A DNA stretch of 64,000 bases from positions 5,935,663 through 5,999,662 of the forward strand of contig NW_024468936.1 in assembly GCF_010015615.1 (NCBI RefSeq), given 5' to 3'. The notes beneath the pieces are model-generated. The model was not told the origin of the DNA and did no database searches. It worked only from the letters and a program-made list of their open reading frames with translations. Position numbers and translations under genes: made by a program. This DNA is from Cucurbitaria berberidis CBS 394.84. Its lineage: Eukaryota > Ascomycota > Dothideomycetes > Pleosporales > Cucurbitariaceae. Below, one piece after another: positions 1-12,322 of the stretch (position 1 is the stretch's first letter; every line of letters starts with the position of its first letter).

Positions 1-1709
1 TGTGTAAGCTGTACTCGTCCACCGTACCGTTTCTCCTACCGGCGTATATAAAGTTGCCGTCCGGTGACCAGCACGCATTCATACACCAAGGTGGTGTGTT
101 ACGCGACGGCGTAATGCGTGCAACTGGGTTTGGTTGTCGGCGATCCCAGATCCGTAGTGTGCCATCGATGGAAGCATCCACAAATGTTGTTTCGGAAGAC
201 GCAGGTTGCTCAGTTTGCTCTGCCGAACTGTTCATAACAGGGCCGATTTCCTCTGCATGTGGCAGACCATTGACAGTACCACTCGACTGTGAGTCTGTCG
301 TCCCGTTGGCTAAAGTTTGTGCCTGTGCAGCTGCAGGAGGCTCTTTTAGGGTTTCGCCCGCCTGCTCCTGTGGAGCCTGCACTGGGCCGCCCATGTCCAT
401 CATATCAAGGTCGCCATTTGCGTCCTCATCCGCTTGCTGAATGCCATTTGCGATTGCTCTTGAGAACTCGTCATCGTCATCCCCAAATGAAGGGAGAGCC
501 GACGATGGATTGTTCTCTTGTGCATCACCAAACAGGGAGTCTTTGTCGCCAAACAACGAATCGTCTGGTGAACCCGGCGCGTCCTCGTTGCTATCTTCTT
601 TTACTTGCGCAGGCCGTGTAGTTAAGTCGACACCGTTCGCAAGATTGCCATTAGCCCGTGGTCGAGCTGCATTGTTGGAAGAGAAAGTCCCGTTGGACGA
701 GGGTAGGGTTTGTGTATCCTGAGGAATGGGCAGAGTCGACAGTGGTCGTTGCTCGATAGCGGAGATCTGGCTACCACTTGTTTCAAACTTTCTCTTCACC
801 TGACCAGTGTTGAGATCCCAGTCATTGATCGTCTTGTCCCAACTGCCGCTCAATACGGATGTCTCGTCCTGCGACAGTGTCAAGACTGACACAGCCGAGG
901 TATGATTTCGCAAGGTGTGTATTCGCTTCCCTTCCTCATGGCGCACCGACTGTAGATTGATACCTCCAGAATCTAGTCCCGATAGTAGCCACAGCGCCTG
1001 ATGGTGGACAGCGAGCGAGTATACTGGAGACAAATTCTCCGACATACCCGAGCTGTCTTCATTCTCCCAGTAAGAGAGAAGGACGCCTGCCTTCGTAACT
1101 GAATCGACAAAAGGGTGTCTTTGCGCCACCGTGAGAGCAAGCTTCCCATTGGCAGTGTCTACCCAGTTGAACTTCCTTATGTATCCATCTGCGCCTCCGC
1201 TAAATACCCATCGCATGTCCGGCGTGGATGTAATCGAATTGATTGACGTGCTGTGTGGAGCGGCTATCGTGGGTATAATATCGTAGACGGGCGCATTCAA
1301 GGCCTCTTGGCGCACGCTTGGGCGGAAGGGCAGATTGCCCAAGACACCAGACGCTGCCGCTCGAGGGCTTGGAGATGTGAGAATGACGGCGGGGTTTGCG
1401 TCTGCAGGGCCAGGCGTCCCGCCGTTGGGGAGATTATTTCGTGGCCGTTGCGAGGGACTGTCCGCTTCGTCCTGATCCTGATCCTGATCCTGGTCCTCGT
1501 CGTCGTTGTCCCCTTCTGCGTCGTCATCGTCATTGTCACCTTCGTCTGCATCGTCGCCCTCTTCCTCCTCATCTACTTCCATAGCATCGGCTTCCTCTGC
1601 CTCGTCTTCCTCCTCGGCGGAGCCTGCGCGGCGCGGTTAGTATGGGATCTGCTCACAATGGGAGCGATTACTGACTGGCCCCATTCTCGTAGTCGTCCTC
1701 TTCGTTCAT
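1..1709 (-). CDS. spt8: SAGA complex subunit Spt8, WD40 repeat protein (3' end outside window)
   Basis: Spt8 is a nuclear WD40 subunit of the SAGA coactivator that contacts TBP. Read on the minus strand, the start ATG is at 1709-1707, exon 1 ends at 1676, a 52-nt intron (1675-1624, GTCAGT donor, ATACTAAC branch site, CGCAG acceptor) follows, and exon 2 runs off the window at base 1, leaving about 552 codons. The N-terminus is a long Asp/Glu tract with a Gln-Asp repeat, as in fungal Spt8. WD40 blades follow: SGGADGYIRKFNWVD, then SVLSGSWDKTINDWDLNTGQ, then a long acidic, Ser-rich insertion (about residues 340-480), then FVDASIDGTLRIWDRRQPNP. That order and the insertion between blades match Spt8 as I know it. 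The gene is divergent from the helicase gene at 2931. The C-terminal blades are not visible. Confidence 0.88.
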
Positions 1710-2930
1710 GCTGCTCCCATAAGTCTAGTGGCACATACGGAATAGAGTCCGAGGAAATTAAAGGATAGTCTTCGACATGTTCACAAGGTATAGGCTATGC
1801 TACGAAGTCGCGGTTAGGCGTGACGACTACGGATGAGGCTCGGCTGCGCGTCATCCCTTCCGGGAGCCACTGGATAAGCGAAGAACACCAGAACGACCTC
1901 TAATCTCCCCTTTTATGCTTCAAGCACTCAGTTGAATTGGAAAGTCATATACGGAAATGAGGGAGTGCGCTAATCTGATGGATACATTTGAAAATGGGGT
2001 GTTAGAGGTCTTGGACTCTGTGTCACTCTCAACTAATGGCGCAATGCAGGGTATTCGTCGCTGATGCGCTTTCTTGCAGGTCTCTCATCTAGAACGATTG
2101 AAGATTCGTGGTAATTGAAGGCAAGGACAAACACTGCTTGCAGGAGTAGGCCTACTTCGTAAGTGTCGTTTCATTCACTGCCATAGCCGCACTGCCAATC
2201 AATTAGTCGACATCTCCGGCTTCAACAAACACCCAAGTTCATCTGCTAGCTTCATGCATCGCTGCAAACCCACTACGAATTCAACAGAATTTATCGTTAC
2301 TAGATTGTTAGTACCAACATCATCTCTAACTAGCTATAGTTACTAAACGGTCAATAACTGCATAGATGATATGGGCATGCATTTCTCTGGCGCGAACGGC
2401 TGAGGTCTTCTCCCTTATGGGTTTCTCGCAACTATTCTTTTAATTGTCTCCCTTGCTATCTTGCTCTTTTGTTTTTATAGCTCTACTTACTGAGTAATAG
2501 TACAAATACCTTGACTACTCCATGCGAGGTTGGAAGTGTCAAAACTTGTTTTTGCATGACTGCTCCAAACCCCGGTAGACGTTAGCGTGGAACATTTCAC
2601 AATAGGTTTCTTTCATACATGGTGGGATCTCTTCTTAGTTCAAGTAAAATGGTCAACTCCACTGGCCGCTTTCATAACAGGGTCAGATCCAGTCCTCTCT
2701 AGCTAAGTCAAGTGAAGCGAGTCTTCTCAGTCATTATGGTTCTTCACTTGTCTGTCAGATCGTTTGTCATGTCGGGGCGCACCTTCCGTGAATGGCGGAT
2801 TACGTGATTGTTTGTTTGCGCTTCACTGCGAGCTTTTGGCACGCAAGCCACGTAACAACAATATATTCACGCGTATCTTTCGTTTCCTATTCTAACAAAC
2901 TTGAGTCACACACTGAGCCATCAGGCAAAC
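1710..2930. other. intergenic region between divergent spt8 and helicase genes
   Basis: About 1.2 kb separate two divergent start codons. It should hold both promoters. I see no convincing gene, RNA gene or repeat; 2290-2520 is noticeably AT-rich. Confidence 0.6.
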
Positions 2931-5900
2931 ATGCCACGGGGCGCTCGCAAAAGACCCAATCAGCGAGGAGGCCGCAGCACGGCTACCCACAGAGACAACA
3001 CGTTCGCAAGCTTGGCCGGTGCGGAGCAAGATGGTAAGTCTTCATGTTTCGCAATCAGCACGAGAGAGACATTGCCTATGCGTTGCCTCCAACGGGTCGT
3101 ACCCAACTCCCATCTTTACGTCTTTCAACCTCATTTCTCCCTCAATCTCAATGCGCCTCGCTCACCACACTACAGACGGCGAGGTCAACGCTCACCTCCG
3201 CGAGCGGTTCAGTGACGCTCCCTTCTTCAACAACAGCTCAATACCTGACGACAACGTTCCTAAGTCGGGACCGTCACGCATGAATAATGATATCCGCGAG
3301 TATTTCCAGCCCTTAAAGAAGCCTGTTAAAGGTGACACATGGCTCCACAAGCCGGAGATCCCGAGTCCTGCAGAGGTTCTACGCGAAAAGCCCGTTACCT
3401 TCACCGAGCCTAATACACTCATCGAGTTGGATGAGAGCATTCGTCCCCACAAGGTTGACGGGCCGTATGAAAACAATGAAGATTACTTGCGCACCAAATA
3501 TGAGCTTCTGCGCGAGGACGCTATCCGACCACTTCGTGAAGCACTCGATGAGGTTCGTGCCCATCCATTCAAATACGAAGCCGAGTATACAAATCAGAGT
3601 ATCGGCATATATGATCCTGTGTACATCACTTCCCTCGTCTTTTCACCTCGAGGCCTAGCAACACGTGTTGCTTTCTCTCTTAGTCGCGTCCAAAAGCAAA
3701 TCAGGTAAGTGATCACGCAGCCGAACCATGTCAGTCTGCACCTGTTTACCAATATCAGATGGGAGCAGTCCAAGAGACTCATCACTGGCACACTCGTAGC
3801 CCTCTCGCCCGTGGACGATGCGTTTCAGACTCAATGTGTGCTCGCCACAATAGCCGCACGACCTCTCTCGGCGCTAGGGCAGAATCCGCCTGAGATCGAT
3901 CTCTTCTTTGCGCGCCCAGAAGACCAGGAGATTGACCCTATGCGCAAGTGGATAATGGTAGAATGTCGTGCTAGCTTCTTCGAGGCGAGTCGGCATACAC
4001 TACTAGCCCTTCAGCATTTGATGAGAGAACCGTTCCCAATGTCAAAGTATCTCGTCCACGCTCAGAAGAACGTGGAACCTCCGGCGTACATACGACATAA
4101 CCCATACGTAAATCTTAGCTCTCTCGTGAGTCTGGAGGAGAGCACGGATTTCGAGAACGTCAACGTTCTGGAAGACTGGCCGTCTACATCGTCGCACTCG
4201 CTGGATAAATCCCAAAGTAAGGCACTCAAACGCATGCTCACAAGCGAATTGGCCATCGTTCAAGGCCCTCCTGGTACCGGGAAGACATTTGTTTCCGTTG
4301 TTGAATTGCAAATTGCCTGCGATAACCTGCGTAGAGACGATGCACCGATCATTGTCACGGCACAGACCAATCACGCCGTGGATCAATTACTTCGACACAC
4401 CTCGCAGTTCGAGCCCAACTACATTCGATTGGGGGGACGGAGTAAGGATAAGCAAATCAAGACGAGGACGCTTTGGGAAGTGAGGTCAAATGTGCCTCAA
4501 CAGAAGCAGCCAGGAAGCCAGAAGGCGCAGGCTACAATCGCAATGAAGAAGCTAACCAACGAGTGTCAAATGCTTCTCGCACCCTTGGAAGCAAACAAGC
4601 CGCCACTTGATCATAAGGTATTGCTGCGCCTCGGACTCCTTACCAAAAATCAAGCAGAATCATTGGAGATGGACTCGCGTTACATCATGGGTATCTCGCC
4701 CACTGACAGCCCAGGCATCTTGATGGAGCAATGGCTAGGTAAGTGTATTGCACCATGCACTAGACCGATCGGCCCAGAAGACTATGGATGGGGGTATGAA
4801 GAGGAAGACTTCGAAGTCGAACAGCTGAAGGAGCTCGAGGCAGAGGCTGGCACCCAAGATGACGACTTCTCAGAGGCTCTTCCTGGGCCTGTGACATTAC
4901 TGAGCGACAACTATACGGGAAAAGGAGGCTCGTTACTGACCACCCTCGAGATCCAAGACCTATTGCGCGAGACGGACGATCTGACCATGATCCGGGTCCC
5001 GGATCGCGGCGCAGTCTACAACTACTTCATGCGTGAGGTGAAGAAGCTCGTTCTGGTGGAAGTCCGCAAGATTGCGAAAAAGTACAGTGAAAATGTGCTG
5101 CAGCGCAAGGTCGGCCTCTGGGAGGAGGACGTGCGTATCCTGCGCGATGCACGTATTATCGGCTGCACTACGACCGGTCTATCTAAGTATCGCGCCTTGC
5201 TTTCAGCCCTTCGGCCACGAGTTTGCCTTGTAGAGGAGGCTGCCGAGACGCTTGAAGCCCCGGTTACGGCGGCTTGTTTCCCGAGTCTGGAGCATTTGAT
5301 ACTCGTAAGTAATAGCCACTTGAGAACTACATGTAGGATTTACGCTAACTTTACACTTCTACTAAGGTCGGTGACCATCAACAATTGCGTCCCCATACTC
5401 AGGTGAGAGCTTTCGAAGACGAGCCCTACTATCTCAATCTATCCCTGTTCGAGCGACTTGTTTGGAACGACGTAGAGTTCGATACATTAACGCGTCAACG
5501 ACGCATGATACCGGAGATACGACGACTTCTATACCCCATCTACGAAGATACACTAAGGGACCACGTCAGCGTAAAGGATCCCAGCAACCGCCCGCCTGTT
5601 GAGGGGATGGGAGGGAATAACTCGTTCTTCTTTTGTCATGAGTGGCCCGAATCCCGCGACGCGAACATGTCATCCATGAATGCGAGGGAGGCGGACATGA
5701 TTGTCGGCTTCTTCAACTACCTCGTGCTTAATGGCGTCAACGCCCTGGAGATTACCGTGCTGACCTTCTACAATGGACAACGAAAGACCATTAACAAGAA
5801 GCTTCGGGAACACCCAAACTTACGAGCATACCCAGGAATCACGGTCGTTACTGTAGATTCCTATCAGGGCGAAGAAAATTCCATCGTGCTGCTTTCTCTA

Positions 5901-6878
5901 GTTCGCTCGAACCGGAACCACGCCATTGGGTTTTTGAATTCCGACAACAGGGCATGTGTCGCACTCTCTCGAGCAAAACGTGGCTTCTACATTTTTGGGA
6001 ATGGAGAGCTTCTAGCTCGTGAGAGTGGTACGTGGGGCGCTGTTATCGACTTAATGTACGGCAACAAGAAGGTAAAGGTTTCGACGGGCCAGGTGCGACG
6101 CGTTGGCTATCAGCTCCCGCTCGAATGCAGCAACCATAAACGCAAGACATGGATCGAAGAGCCGGAGGATTTTGACTGCATTCAAGGCGGTTGCGACGTG
6201 AAGTGCGACGGCTATCTGCCTTGCGGACATTATTGCCCGTATCGATGTCACCCTTTCGACCACGAAAACATGAACTGTACACAGAGGTGTAGCAAACGCT
6301 TGGAATCCTGTGGTCATCCATGTGTTGCGATTTGCTGCGATCCCTGCAAATGCCAGGTCAAGTTTTGCAACAACGGGACAAAGTCTATGTTGAAGCAGAT
6401 GTCTAACGGCACTACTTCGTCCCGACCGCCACCTTCCACGTCGCGCAATCTGATGCTCGATACCAACTTTCAGGGTCCTATAAACCCAGTGCAGCGCGCG
6501 ACGACTCCACAAGGATTCGACAGTACGACCGAGCAGTGGGAGGCATATGCGAGTGGAGGTGCCCAGGTTGACGATGCCCAAGTGTTGCAAAAGGTGAGGG
6601 AACAAGAAGCTCAGTTTCTCGAGAGTATTCGCAATGCCACACTACCTGCAGGGCCTTCCGCGGGACCTTCGTCCGCGTCTACGAAGCTCATCCAAGTCTC
6701 TCCAGAGAAGGCTTCGACTTCAAGAAACACGAAGTTGCTTCTCGATCTTGATCTCGACGAGGCTACTGATGCTCAGCATGAGCAGCAAAGTCGTTTTACG
6801 GAGACCTTTTCGTATGCGGAGGCGGCTTCGACAAAGGGCAAAGGAAAAGGTAAGGCGTATGTCAATTTGCTTGACTAG
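2931..6878 (+). CDS. NFX1-type zinc finger SF1 RNA helicase (ZNFX1 / Hrr1-like)
   Basis: Four exons: 2931-3033, 3176-3704, 3759-5304 and 5367-6878 (introns 142, 54 and 62 nt, all GT-AG), giving 1229 residues. Superfamily-1B helicase motifs are complete: Walker A GPPGTGKT (about residue 380), motif II VEEAAE, motif III LVGDHQQLRP created exactly by splicing out the third intron, motif V VDSYQGEE and motif VI VALSRAKRG. After the helicase core comes a Cys/His-rich NF-X1-type finger region (CGHYCPYRCHP ... CGHPCVAICCDPCKC), then a disordered tail ending in a Lys-Gly run. Relatives are animal ZNFX1 and fission yeast Hrr1, which acts with an RNA-dependent RNA polymerase complex in RNAi heterochromatin. 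The zinc-finger part is shorter here than in ZNFX1. A role in small-RNA or RNA surveillance is inferred from the family. Confidence 0.88.
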
Positions 6879-7165
6879 TTCAACGCAAATGAATGATGAA
6901 GAAACTGGCCGGCGGGGATGATGGTTCCTCTCAGGGCTGGCGATATGATTTTGACCTTTGACGTACGACCAGTGGCGTTTCACGATATGAGACACAGCCT
7001 GACCTTCAACGAGGGCTATCAAAGACAAGTCGATATATTAGCGTCGATGAGAAATAATGAAAGAAGGGTAACTCATAGGCCTCGCCCGGGGTATCTTCAA
7101 TAGAACACAAGCGTACTCCTCTTTTCTAGCCCCTCTCTTCGGCGGTTGTCCAGTCAGCGCATAAC

Positions 7166-7795
7166 TCACTCTGTCCTTTCTCCATCCATCTTCACCTCGA
7201 ATAACTCGCCCGCCAACTTCGCAACGTCCCCGCCTAGGCCAGTCAATCCCGCCTTGATACTTTCCACTGTTTCAGGTGTCAGACTGCCCTTTCTCGAGTA
7301 GAAATCTACACCCGCAGGCGTGAACAGCGTTTTCGCGAAGTAAGTGACTACAAAGCTGTTTCCTGTTGCCGGCTCGTCGCCATAACCGAGTATCTCCCAC
7401 TTCGAGGACGCGATCATGAGCCAGCCTTTTCCACGCCAATGATATGCCATGCTCGCGACTTTCGAGTCTCCTACGCCACCGCCTGTACCTTCTTCGGCAT
7501 CTCCGCTGGAAGACGCGGGTGTGGTGTTCGGTACCTCAAACGGCTTATCAACACCATGTATAGTCTTGATATTGGTTGCACTCAGACTCTGATAGGTCAC
7601 AACATCGTCGATTTGCAGTGGTGAGGTACCGGCGATGGGTGTGTATGTTATCCGTACGTTGCGCGATTTCTTCCACATTGGCAGCGTCGAGTGCGTTACG
7701 TTCCAGGAGCCCTGAAGCCATGATAGCTGGGGTGGAGGGATTGAGGGCGAGGGTTTGGTTGCGGGAAGGGAGGAGGGCGCGCGGAGGGTTGTCAT
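7166..7795 (-). CDS. lipocalin-like fungal protein, function unknown
   Basis: Single exon, 209 residues from the ATG at 7795. An in-frame extension upstream of that ATG is open but has no ATG and looks non-coding. After a Ser/Pro-rich N-terminus of about 25 residues comes a compact domain starting LSWLQGSWNVTHSTLPMW, followed by alternating hydrophobic strands (VRITYTPI, IDDVVTYQS, GWLMIASSKWEILGYG, FVVTYFAKTLFTPAGVDFYS). The opening W-x-G-x-W-like pattern and strand-rich profile resemble small lipocalin-like barrels found in fungal hypothetical proteins. No signal peptide or membrane segment is visible. The biochemical role is unknown. It converges on the helicase gene, whose stop is 287 bp away. 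Confidence 0.72.
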   Translation of the reverse strand: MTTLRAPSSLPATKPSPSIPPPQLSWLQGSWNVTHSTLPMWKKSRNVRITYTPIAGTSPLQIDDVVTYQSLSATNIKTIHGVDKPFEVPNTTPASSSGDAEEGTGGGVGDSKVASMAYHWRGKGWLMIASSKWEILGYGDEPATGNSFVVTYFAKTLFTPAGVDFYSRKGSLTPETVESIKAGLTGLGGDVAKLAGELFEVKMDGERTE

Positions 7796-8720
7796 GCCGG
7801 AGGATGGGGGTTTGGACGGAGCCACGGAGGGTTGTGGGTTGGGTAACGTTGGCTCCTGTTGCGCGTTGCAAGCTCGAGGTTCAATGTCTGTGTGGTGAGA
7901 CGTAGGACGAAGGTTATGTAGCTGGCTGTTGACGATCCGAAACGTGAAGTTGAGATGATAATAGATATCCAAGTGAACACAAGGACCGCAAGGTAACTTC
8001 ACTTCAACAAATCGCAATGACCTCCTAGGGCCATCGATCCTCTACGCGCTATGCTGTAAGGCTGAAGATCGACGCAAGTAACCCCATGGAGCCACGCCGC
8101 CACGCCGCCACTCCAAAAAAAGCACCCGCCTCAGGGTCCATCAAAATGACAGCACTACCCTCCCTTTCAGCATATACCTCCCTCTGCACCTTACTTGCGC
8201 AAACAGCAGTCCCTAGCAACGGTTTCTTGAGGTCCCGAATTTGCGGGTATTTGCCGGTCGTGACGCCCCATGTTTCGGAGGCGTCTCGGTACGTTCGGCT
8301 GGAGGGCTGACGACGACTGAAACTCTTTCGCGGCTCTGAAGGCTGTGCATTCGTTGCTCATAGCTGATGGCGTCTCCACCATCCACTCCCAACAGTCGCA
8401 ATGCGTACGAGTCCACTGCCCAGCTGTTTCCATGATTACCAACCGGGCTTGGTTGCGCGGCTGAGACGAGCGAAGCCCGCTGCTTATCGTATAATAGAAC
8501 GACGTGCCCCGGGCCCTAGTGGCGTTCGGAATATTTCTGCTTCGCTCGTTGTAAGGTTTGCATATCACCAGGAAATTATTTGACGTTCGCTTTACGCTCA
8601 CCTGACGTTCTTGAAGAACTGTTTGTGCTTTGCGGTTGTTCCAACTTACGAGTCACGTTTGACGAACACAATCACTTTAATACGAGAGCTGAGAGCGTTC
8701 GCCACACACGACACATCACC
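7796..8720. other. divergent intergenic region
   Basis: About 0.9 kb lie between the start codons of the lipocalin-like gene (minus) and the PLC-like gene (plus). No conserved coding signal is seen; it presumably holds both promoters. Confidence 0.5.
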
Positions 8721-9803
8721 ATGTTTCTAAGAAGTCTCCTTCAAGCGGCCACTTTACTACCTCTCCTCTACTCCACCACCTCCGCACAGAACGCCTGCAA
8801 CAACTCACCGTCATTATGTAGGCGGGCATACAACAACATCACACATCTCGGAGCCCACGATTCACCCTTTCTTCGCAATAAGGAGACGTCGTTCTCGACA
8901 TCCGGGAATCATTACTATAATACGACTGTACAGCTCGATTCCGGTGTACGGTTACTTTCTGCGCAGGTACACGAAAAGCAAGCCAATGGAACGAAAGAAT
9001 GGCATCTTTGTCATAGCAGCTGCAACTTGCTAGATGCTGGGACCCTGGAGAGCTGGCTATCAGAAATCAAAACTTGGATGGATGCCAACACCAACGATGT
9101 CGTTACAATCCTGCTCGTAAACTCTGACAACGCCTCTCCCGCAGATTTGGGTTCACAGTTCAGCGGAGCAGGCATAGACAGATATGCATACAAACCACCC
9201 TCGACCACCACCCTCCCACAAACCTGGCCTACCTTAGACAGTCTGATTGGGAACAACACCCGCTTGATGACTTTCGTTGCCTCCCTCAGTCAGCCATCAA
9301 CGCAGTATCCATACTTGATGGACGAGTTCACGTTCATCTTCGAGAATGAATACGAGAACACAAACCCGAGCAACTATTCGTGCAAGCCAGACCGTCCCAC
9401 AAGCCTCGGCACCACGTCCGCAGCCCTCTCCTCAGGTCGCATGTTCCTCATGAACCACTTCCTCTACCAATCGCAAACTTTCATCCAGTCGCCCAATGAG
9501 ACGTATGCGAATGTTACGAATGCGCAGACTGGCTTCGGAAGCCTAGGAGATTCGGTCAAGAACTGCACCAGTGTGTATGCGAAGCCACCGACTTTCGTGC
9601 TTGTCGACTTCTTCAATGTGGGTCCCGCCATGGCGAGTGTGGATGCGGCGAATGGCGTTACGGGCGCGACGGGGAGGAAGAGTGTTAGTACAGCACCGTT
9701 AACGCAGGGAAGCGGCGCTGGTACGAGTGGAGTGGGGAAGAGAGAGGGGAGTACGTTGGCTGTTGTTATTGCGGTGGTGGCGGCTGTTGCTTTGGGATCA
9801 TAG
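8721..9803 (+). CDS. secreted PI-PLC X-domain-like phosphodiesterase, probably GPI-anchored
   Basis: Single exon, 360 residues. The start at 8721 gives a clear signal peptide (about residues 1-22, ending STTSAQ); the reading frame stays open upstream, but that stretch is not signal-like. The domain is the TIM-barrel PLC-like phosphodiesterase family: LGAHDSPF carries the first catalytic-type His, WHLCHSSC the second, and the strand VVTILLVNSD follows. Asn-glycosylation sites are frequent. The C-terminus is Gly/Ser/Thr-rich and ends in a hydrophobic tail (TLAVVIAVVAAVALGS) with small residues before it, typical of a GPI signal. Bacterial PI-PLCs cut phosphatidylinositol, but fungal secreted members of this group lack a proven substrate, so the activity is inferred. 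Confidence 0.85.
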   Translation: MFLRSLLQAATLLPLLYSTTSAQNACNNSPSLCRRAYNNITHLGAHDSPFLRNKETSFSTSGNHYYNTTVQLDSGVRLLSAQVHEKQANGTKEWHLCHSSCNLLDAGTLESWLSEIKTWMDANTNDVVTILLVNSDNASPADLGSQFSGAGIDRYAYKPPSTTTLPQTWPTLDSLIGNNTRLMTFVASLSQPSTQYPYLMDEFTFIFENEYENTNPSNYSCKPDRPTSLGTTSAALSSGRMFLMNHFLYQSQTFIQSPNETYANVTNAQTGFGSLGDSVKNCTSVYAKPPTFVLVDFFNVGPAMASVDAANGVTGATGRKSVSTAPLTQGSGAGTSGVGKREGSTLAVVIAVVAAVALGS

Positions 9804-11644
9804 GCACTTGCAGCATCGGGTTTAAGATTTTGAGTTTGGAAACTTTTGCATTGCGATGGCGTTTAGTTACTTACAGCGATCACGGAAGGCATGGCATGGC
9901 ATGGCATGGCTTGTGGGTTTGGGAAAATGGTCCCGGCATATGGAAAGCAGGTCTTTGGGTTTGTTGCCAAATATGGACAATATAGTTACGTAGCAAGCTA
10001 ATACGATTTAACGAGAGATGGAGTCATTTGTAATTGTATCTTGGTATCCTACCTCGAGTTCAACTTCGAATCTATCGACACTCTCAAAACCATTGTAATC
10101 CTTCTCACGCGCAACTCAATGACCAGTCAGGCATTGATCCTCCAAGGGCAGATCGACGATTACATGTTATGAGGTATAGACATGCGTAAGCATGTATATG
10201 CTTGAATACGTCATTACCGGTATACTTGCTCTTCAAGTATAGGGGCGCCGAAAGGTGCAGTAGTATACGCCCCACTTGTACGCAGTATCTTGCATCTCGC
10301 GTCCGGGTATTCTATACTGCGTCGTCGATCAACCGAGATTGTTGCATGCCACGAGACGGACTGATACAGTGAATGGTTGTATGAAAGTCGAATGCATTTA
10401 CGTCAAAATATGTGCGTTTCATGTAGGTTTTCACTGCACGATGCTGCACCGTAGTGCTGCGCGATGGCGTACTAGCCCATATTTCCTGGCCTGTACACCA
10501 CCTGCACGGGCGTCGGGCGCGACGCACGCCATACTACCTGTAGACACTTACGAACTCGTGATCAAAGCGCTGGGCCTCTGTCGTCTACTGGACAGGTGTG
10601 CCTTTTGTATGTATTCTGATCCTGCACCTGGTCGTGTATTGGCCCAAATTGTGATCCATCCACATTAGCATGCATATTCTCGACGCGAGCCAACCTGATG
10701 TACATGTGAAAGAGTACGCCCCGTGCAGCCCCTCCTAACGAAGACCCACTATCAAGAGGACTTCACCAACCCTAGCTGATCATCACGGGATAGATAAGAT
10801 CGACCTTTAGTGTCCTAGTGCGACTTTGGCAAGCGGGACGATCCACGGCAGTTACTCAAACTTTCAGCCTCAACGCTGTCTCACTGGACAATGGGCTTCT
10901 GAAACACACGTATGCTCTGTGAGCGAAGGAGCTGGCTAAAGCTGTGCAATTCCCTTCCTCGTTGGAGTATACGCGGGACGATCGGGGAGGAAAGGTGAGG
11001 CGATATGAGGTTGTTCGTCTGCACGGTGCCGAACACCGCTACTCTTTCATGAGGCCGTGGTACCGCCGTGCTTGGGTGAAAACATGCGATAGTAGCGGTA
11101 AGCGCGGCGAAAATGTTTTCTCTAACAAGACGTGATGGCGCGAAGTGGTTGTGAGATGCGGGGTGAGGTCACGGTACATGCACGCTTCGTTAGGGTGCAG
11201 CTTTAGCGGGACTAAGTGTGGGGGCTGGTGCATATTGCAAGGGTAGTGTGAAGTGCGGATATGTCCAGTTGAAGGGAGGGAGTTATCTTAGGTGCTCAGA
11301 TTACAAGAAGTTATGGCGAGGATGCTGAGGACTTGATGGTGTTGTAATCATGATACCGGTATGTTGATTCAATGATATAACCAAATGTGCTAAATACAAC
11401 TCCTTCAAATGCTATCGTATCGCGCGCTGCATAACAACGTATGTAAATGCTCAAGTTGAACGCCGCCCAATGCAAGATGCCCTATATGCATGCTGAAGAG
11501 AAGAGATACTAGAACGCCATACAATGCTTTGCGACCAGTGCAAGAAACACAACTAACTCCATGAAATGCAACAATGTCCAAATGACAAAGACGCCTCAAC
11601 ACCTCCCAATGCAAATGTGTGATGCAGTCTAGGTATGCGCCTGC
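9804..11644. other. intergenic, no gene seen
   Basis: About 1.8 kb between the PLC-like gene (plus) and the unknown gene ending at 11645 (minus). Short open frames here lack ATG starts or protein-like composition. It includes the pentanucleotide repeat at 9888-9910. Confidence 0.5.
9888..9910. repeat. short GGCAT pentanucleotide repeat
   Basis: About four and a half tandem copies of GGCAT, in the probable 3' flank of the PLC-like gene. Confidence 0.85.
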
Positions 11645-12322
11645 CTACAGTCTTGATCTTTCTGCAACGTCAAACCTCACTCTTGACCTCGACCTCGTCG
11701 ACGACCTCCGGCGCTCTGCACCATCCTTGGCCTTTCTCGACTTCGCGCGCCTGAGTGCAGGGCTCTCTTCCTCTTCCGACTCGTCCACGGTGAAGAGCTC
11801 TGGGCTTGGTTCCCGCCATGAGTGACGATGGCCAGATAGTGTTCTTGACATTCGGCGACGGTTCTGCACCTTGCGGGCAACAAGCTCTTGTGCTCGGCCC
11901 CGAGTTGGCTCCGTGATCGTGATCCGCGGTGTGGTAATCTGTGTCACAATCGACGGTGTGTCGTTCAAGCGATCGTCATCGAGGCCCATGAAGGACTCTT
12001 CGTCCTCTTCCTGGATGGTGGGAGTGTGGTACTGGCTATGAAGCTGAGTGTGATTGTTTTTGACATATCGAGTCCATTTGTCTGCGACGTTTGACTTGAA
12101 TTTGGAGGCCTTGGTAGTACGAGGTCCATCTGGAACGTGGATCCCGGCACTCAACGAGAGCTCCCATGGGTCATCTTCTTCGTTGACTGGAGTGATGAAG
12201 TGAGAGAAAGGGTCCTCGTCGATATCTGGAAGATTGTTCGCCTGGGGGTGTTCGCCTTCGATAGTCTCGATGCATGGCGGGAAGGAGTAGGACCTATAAG
12301 GGTTCCGTGCGTAGGATGGCAT
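11645..12322 (-). CDS. conserved-looking hypothetical protein, charged and disordered
   Basis: Single exon, 225 residues from the ATG at 12322. I do not recognise the family. The N-terminus is Tyr/Pro-rich (YARNPYRSYSFPP). A middle block, DEDPFSHFITPVNEEDDPWE, and ASKFKSNVADKWTRYVKNNH look like short conserved segments. The C-terminal third is Arg/Ser-rich with acidic clusters (DESEEEESPALRRAKSRK, then an RRSSTRSRSR run), which suggests a nuclear or phosphorylated protein, though that is only a guess. No signal peptide or membrane segment is present. Codon use is protein-like across the whole frame, which supports a real gene. Confidence 0.65.
   Translation of the reverse strand: MPSYARNPYRSYSFPPCIETIEGEHPQANNLPDIDEDPFSHFITPVNEEDDPWELSLSAGIHVPDGPRTTKASKFKSNVADKWTRYVKNNHTQLHSQYHTPTIQEEDEESFMGLDDDRLNDTPSIVTQITTPRITITEPTRGRAQELVARKVQNRRRMSRTLSGHRHSWREPSPELFTVDESEEEESPALRRAKSRKAKDGAERRRSSTRSRSRVRFDVAERSRL

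Noticed and set aside
6051..6605. 184-residue frame antisense to the helicase gene
   Set aside because: Lies wholly within the confirmed helicase exon; the sense strand carries the motifs.
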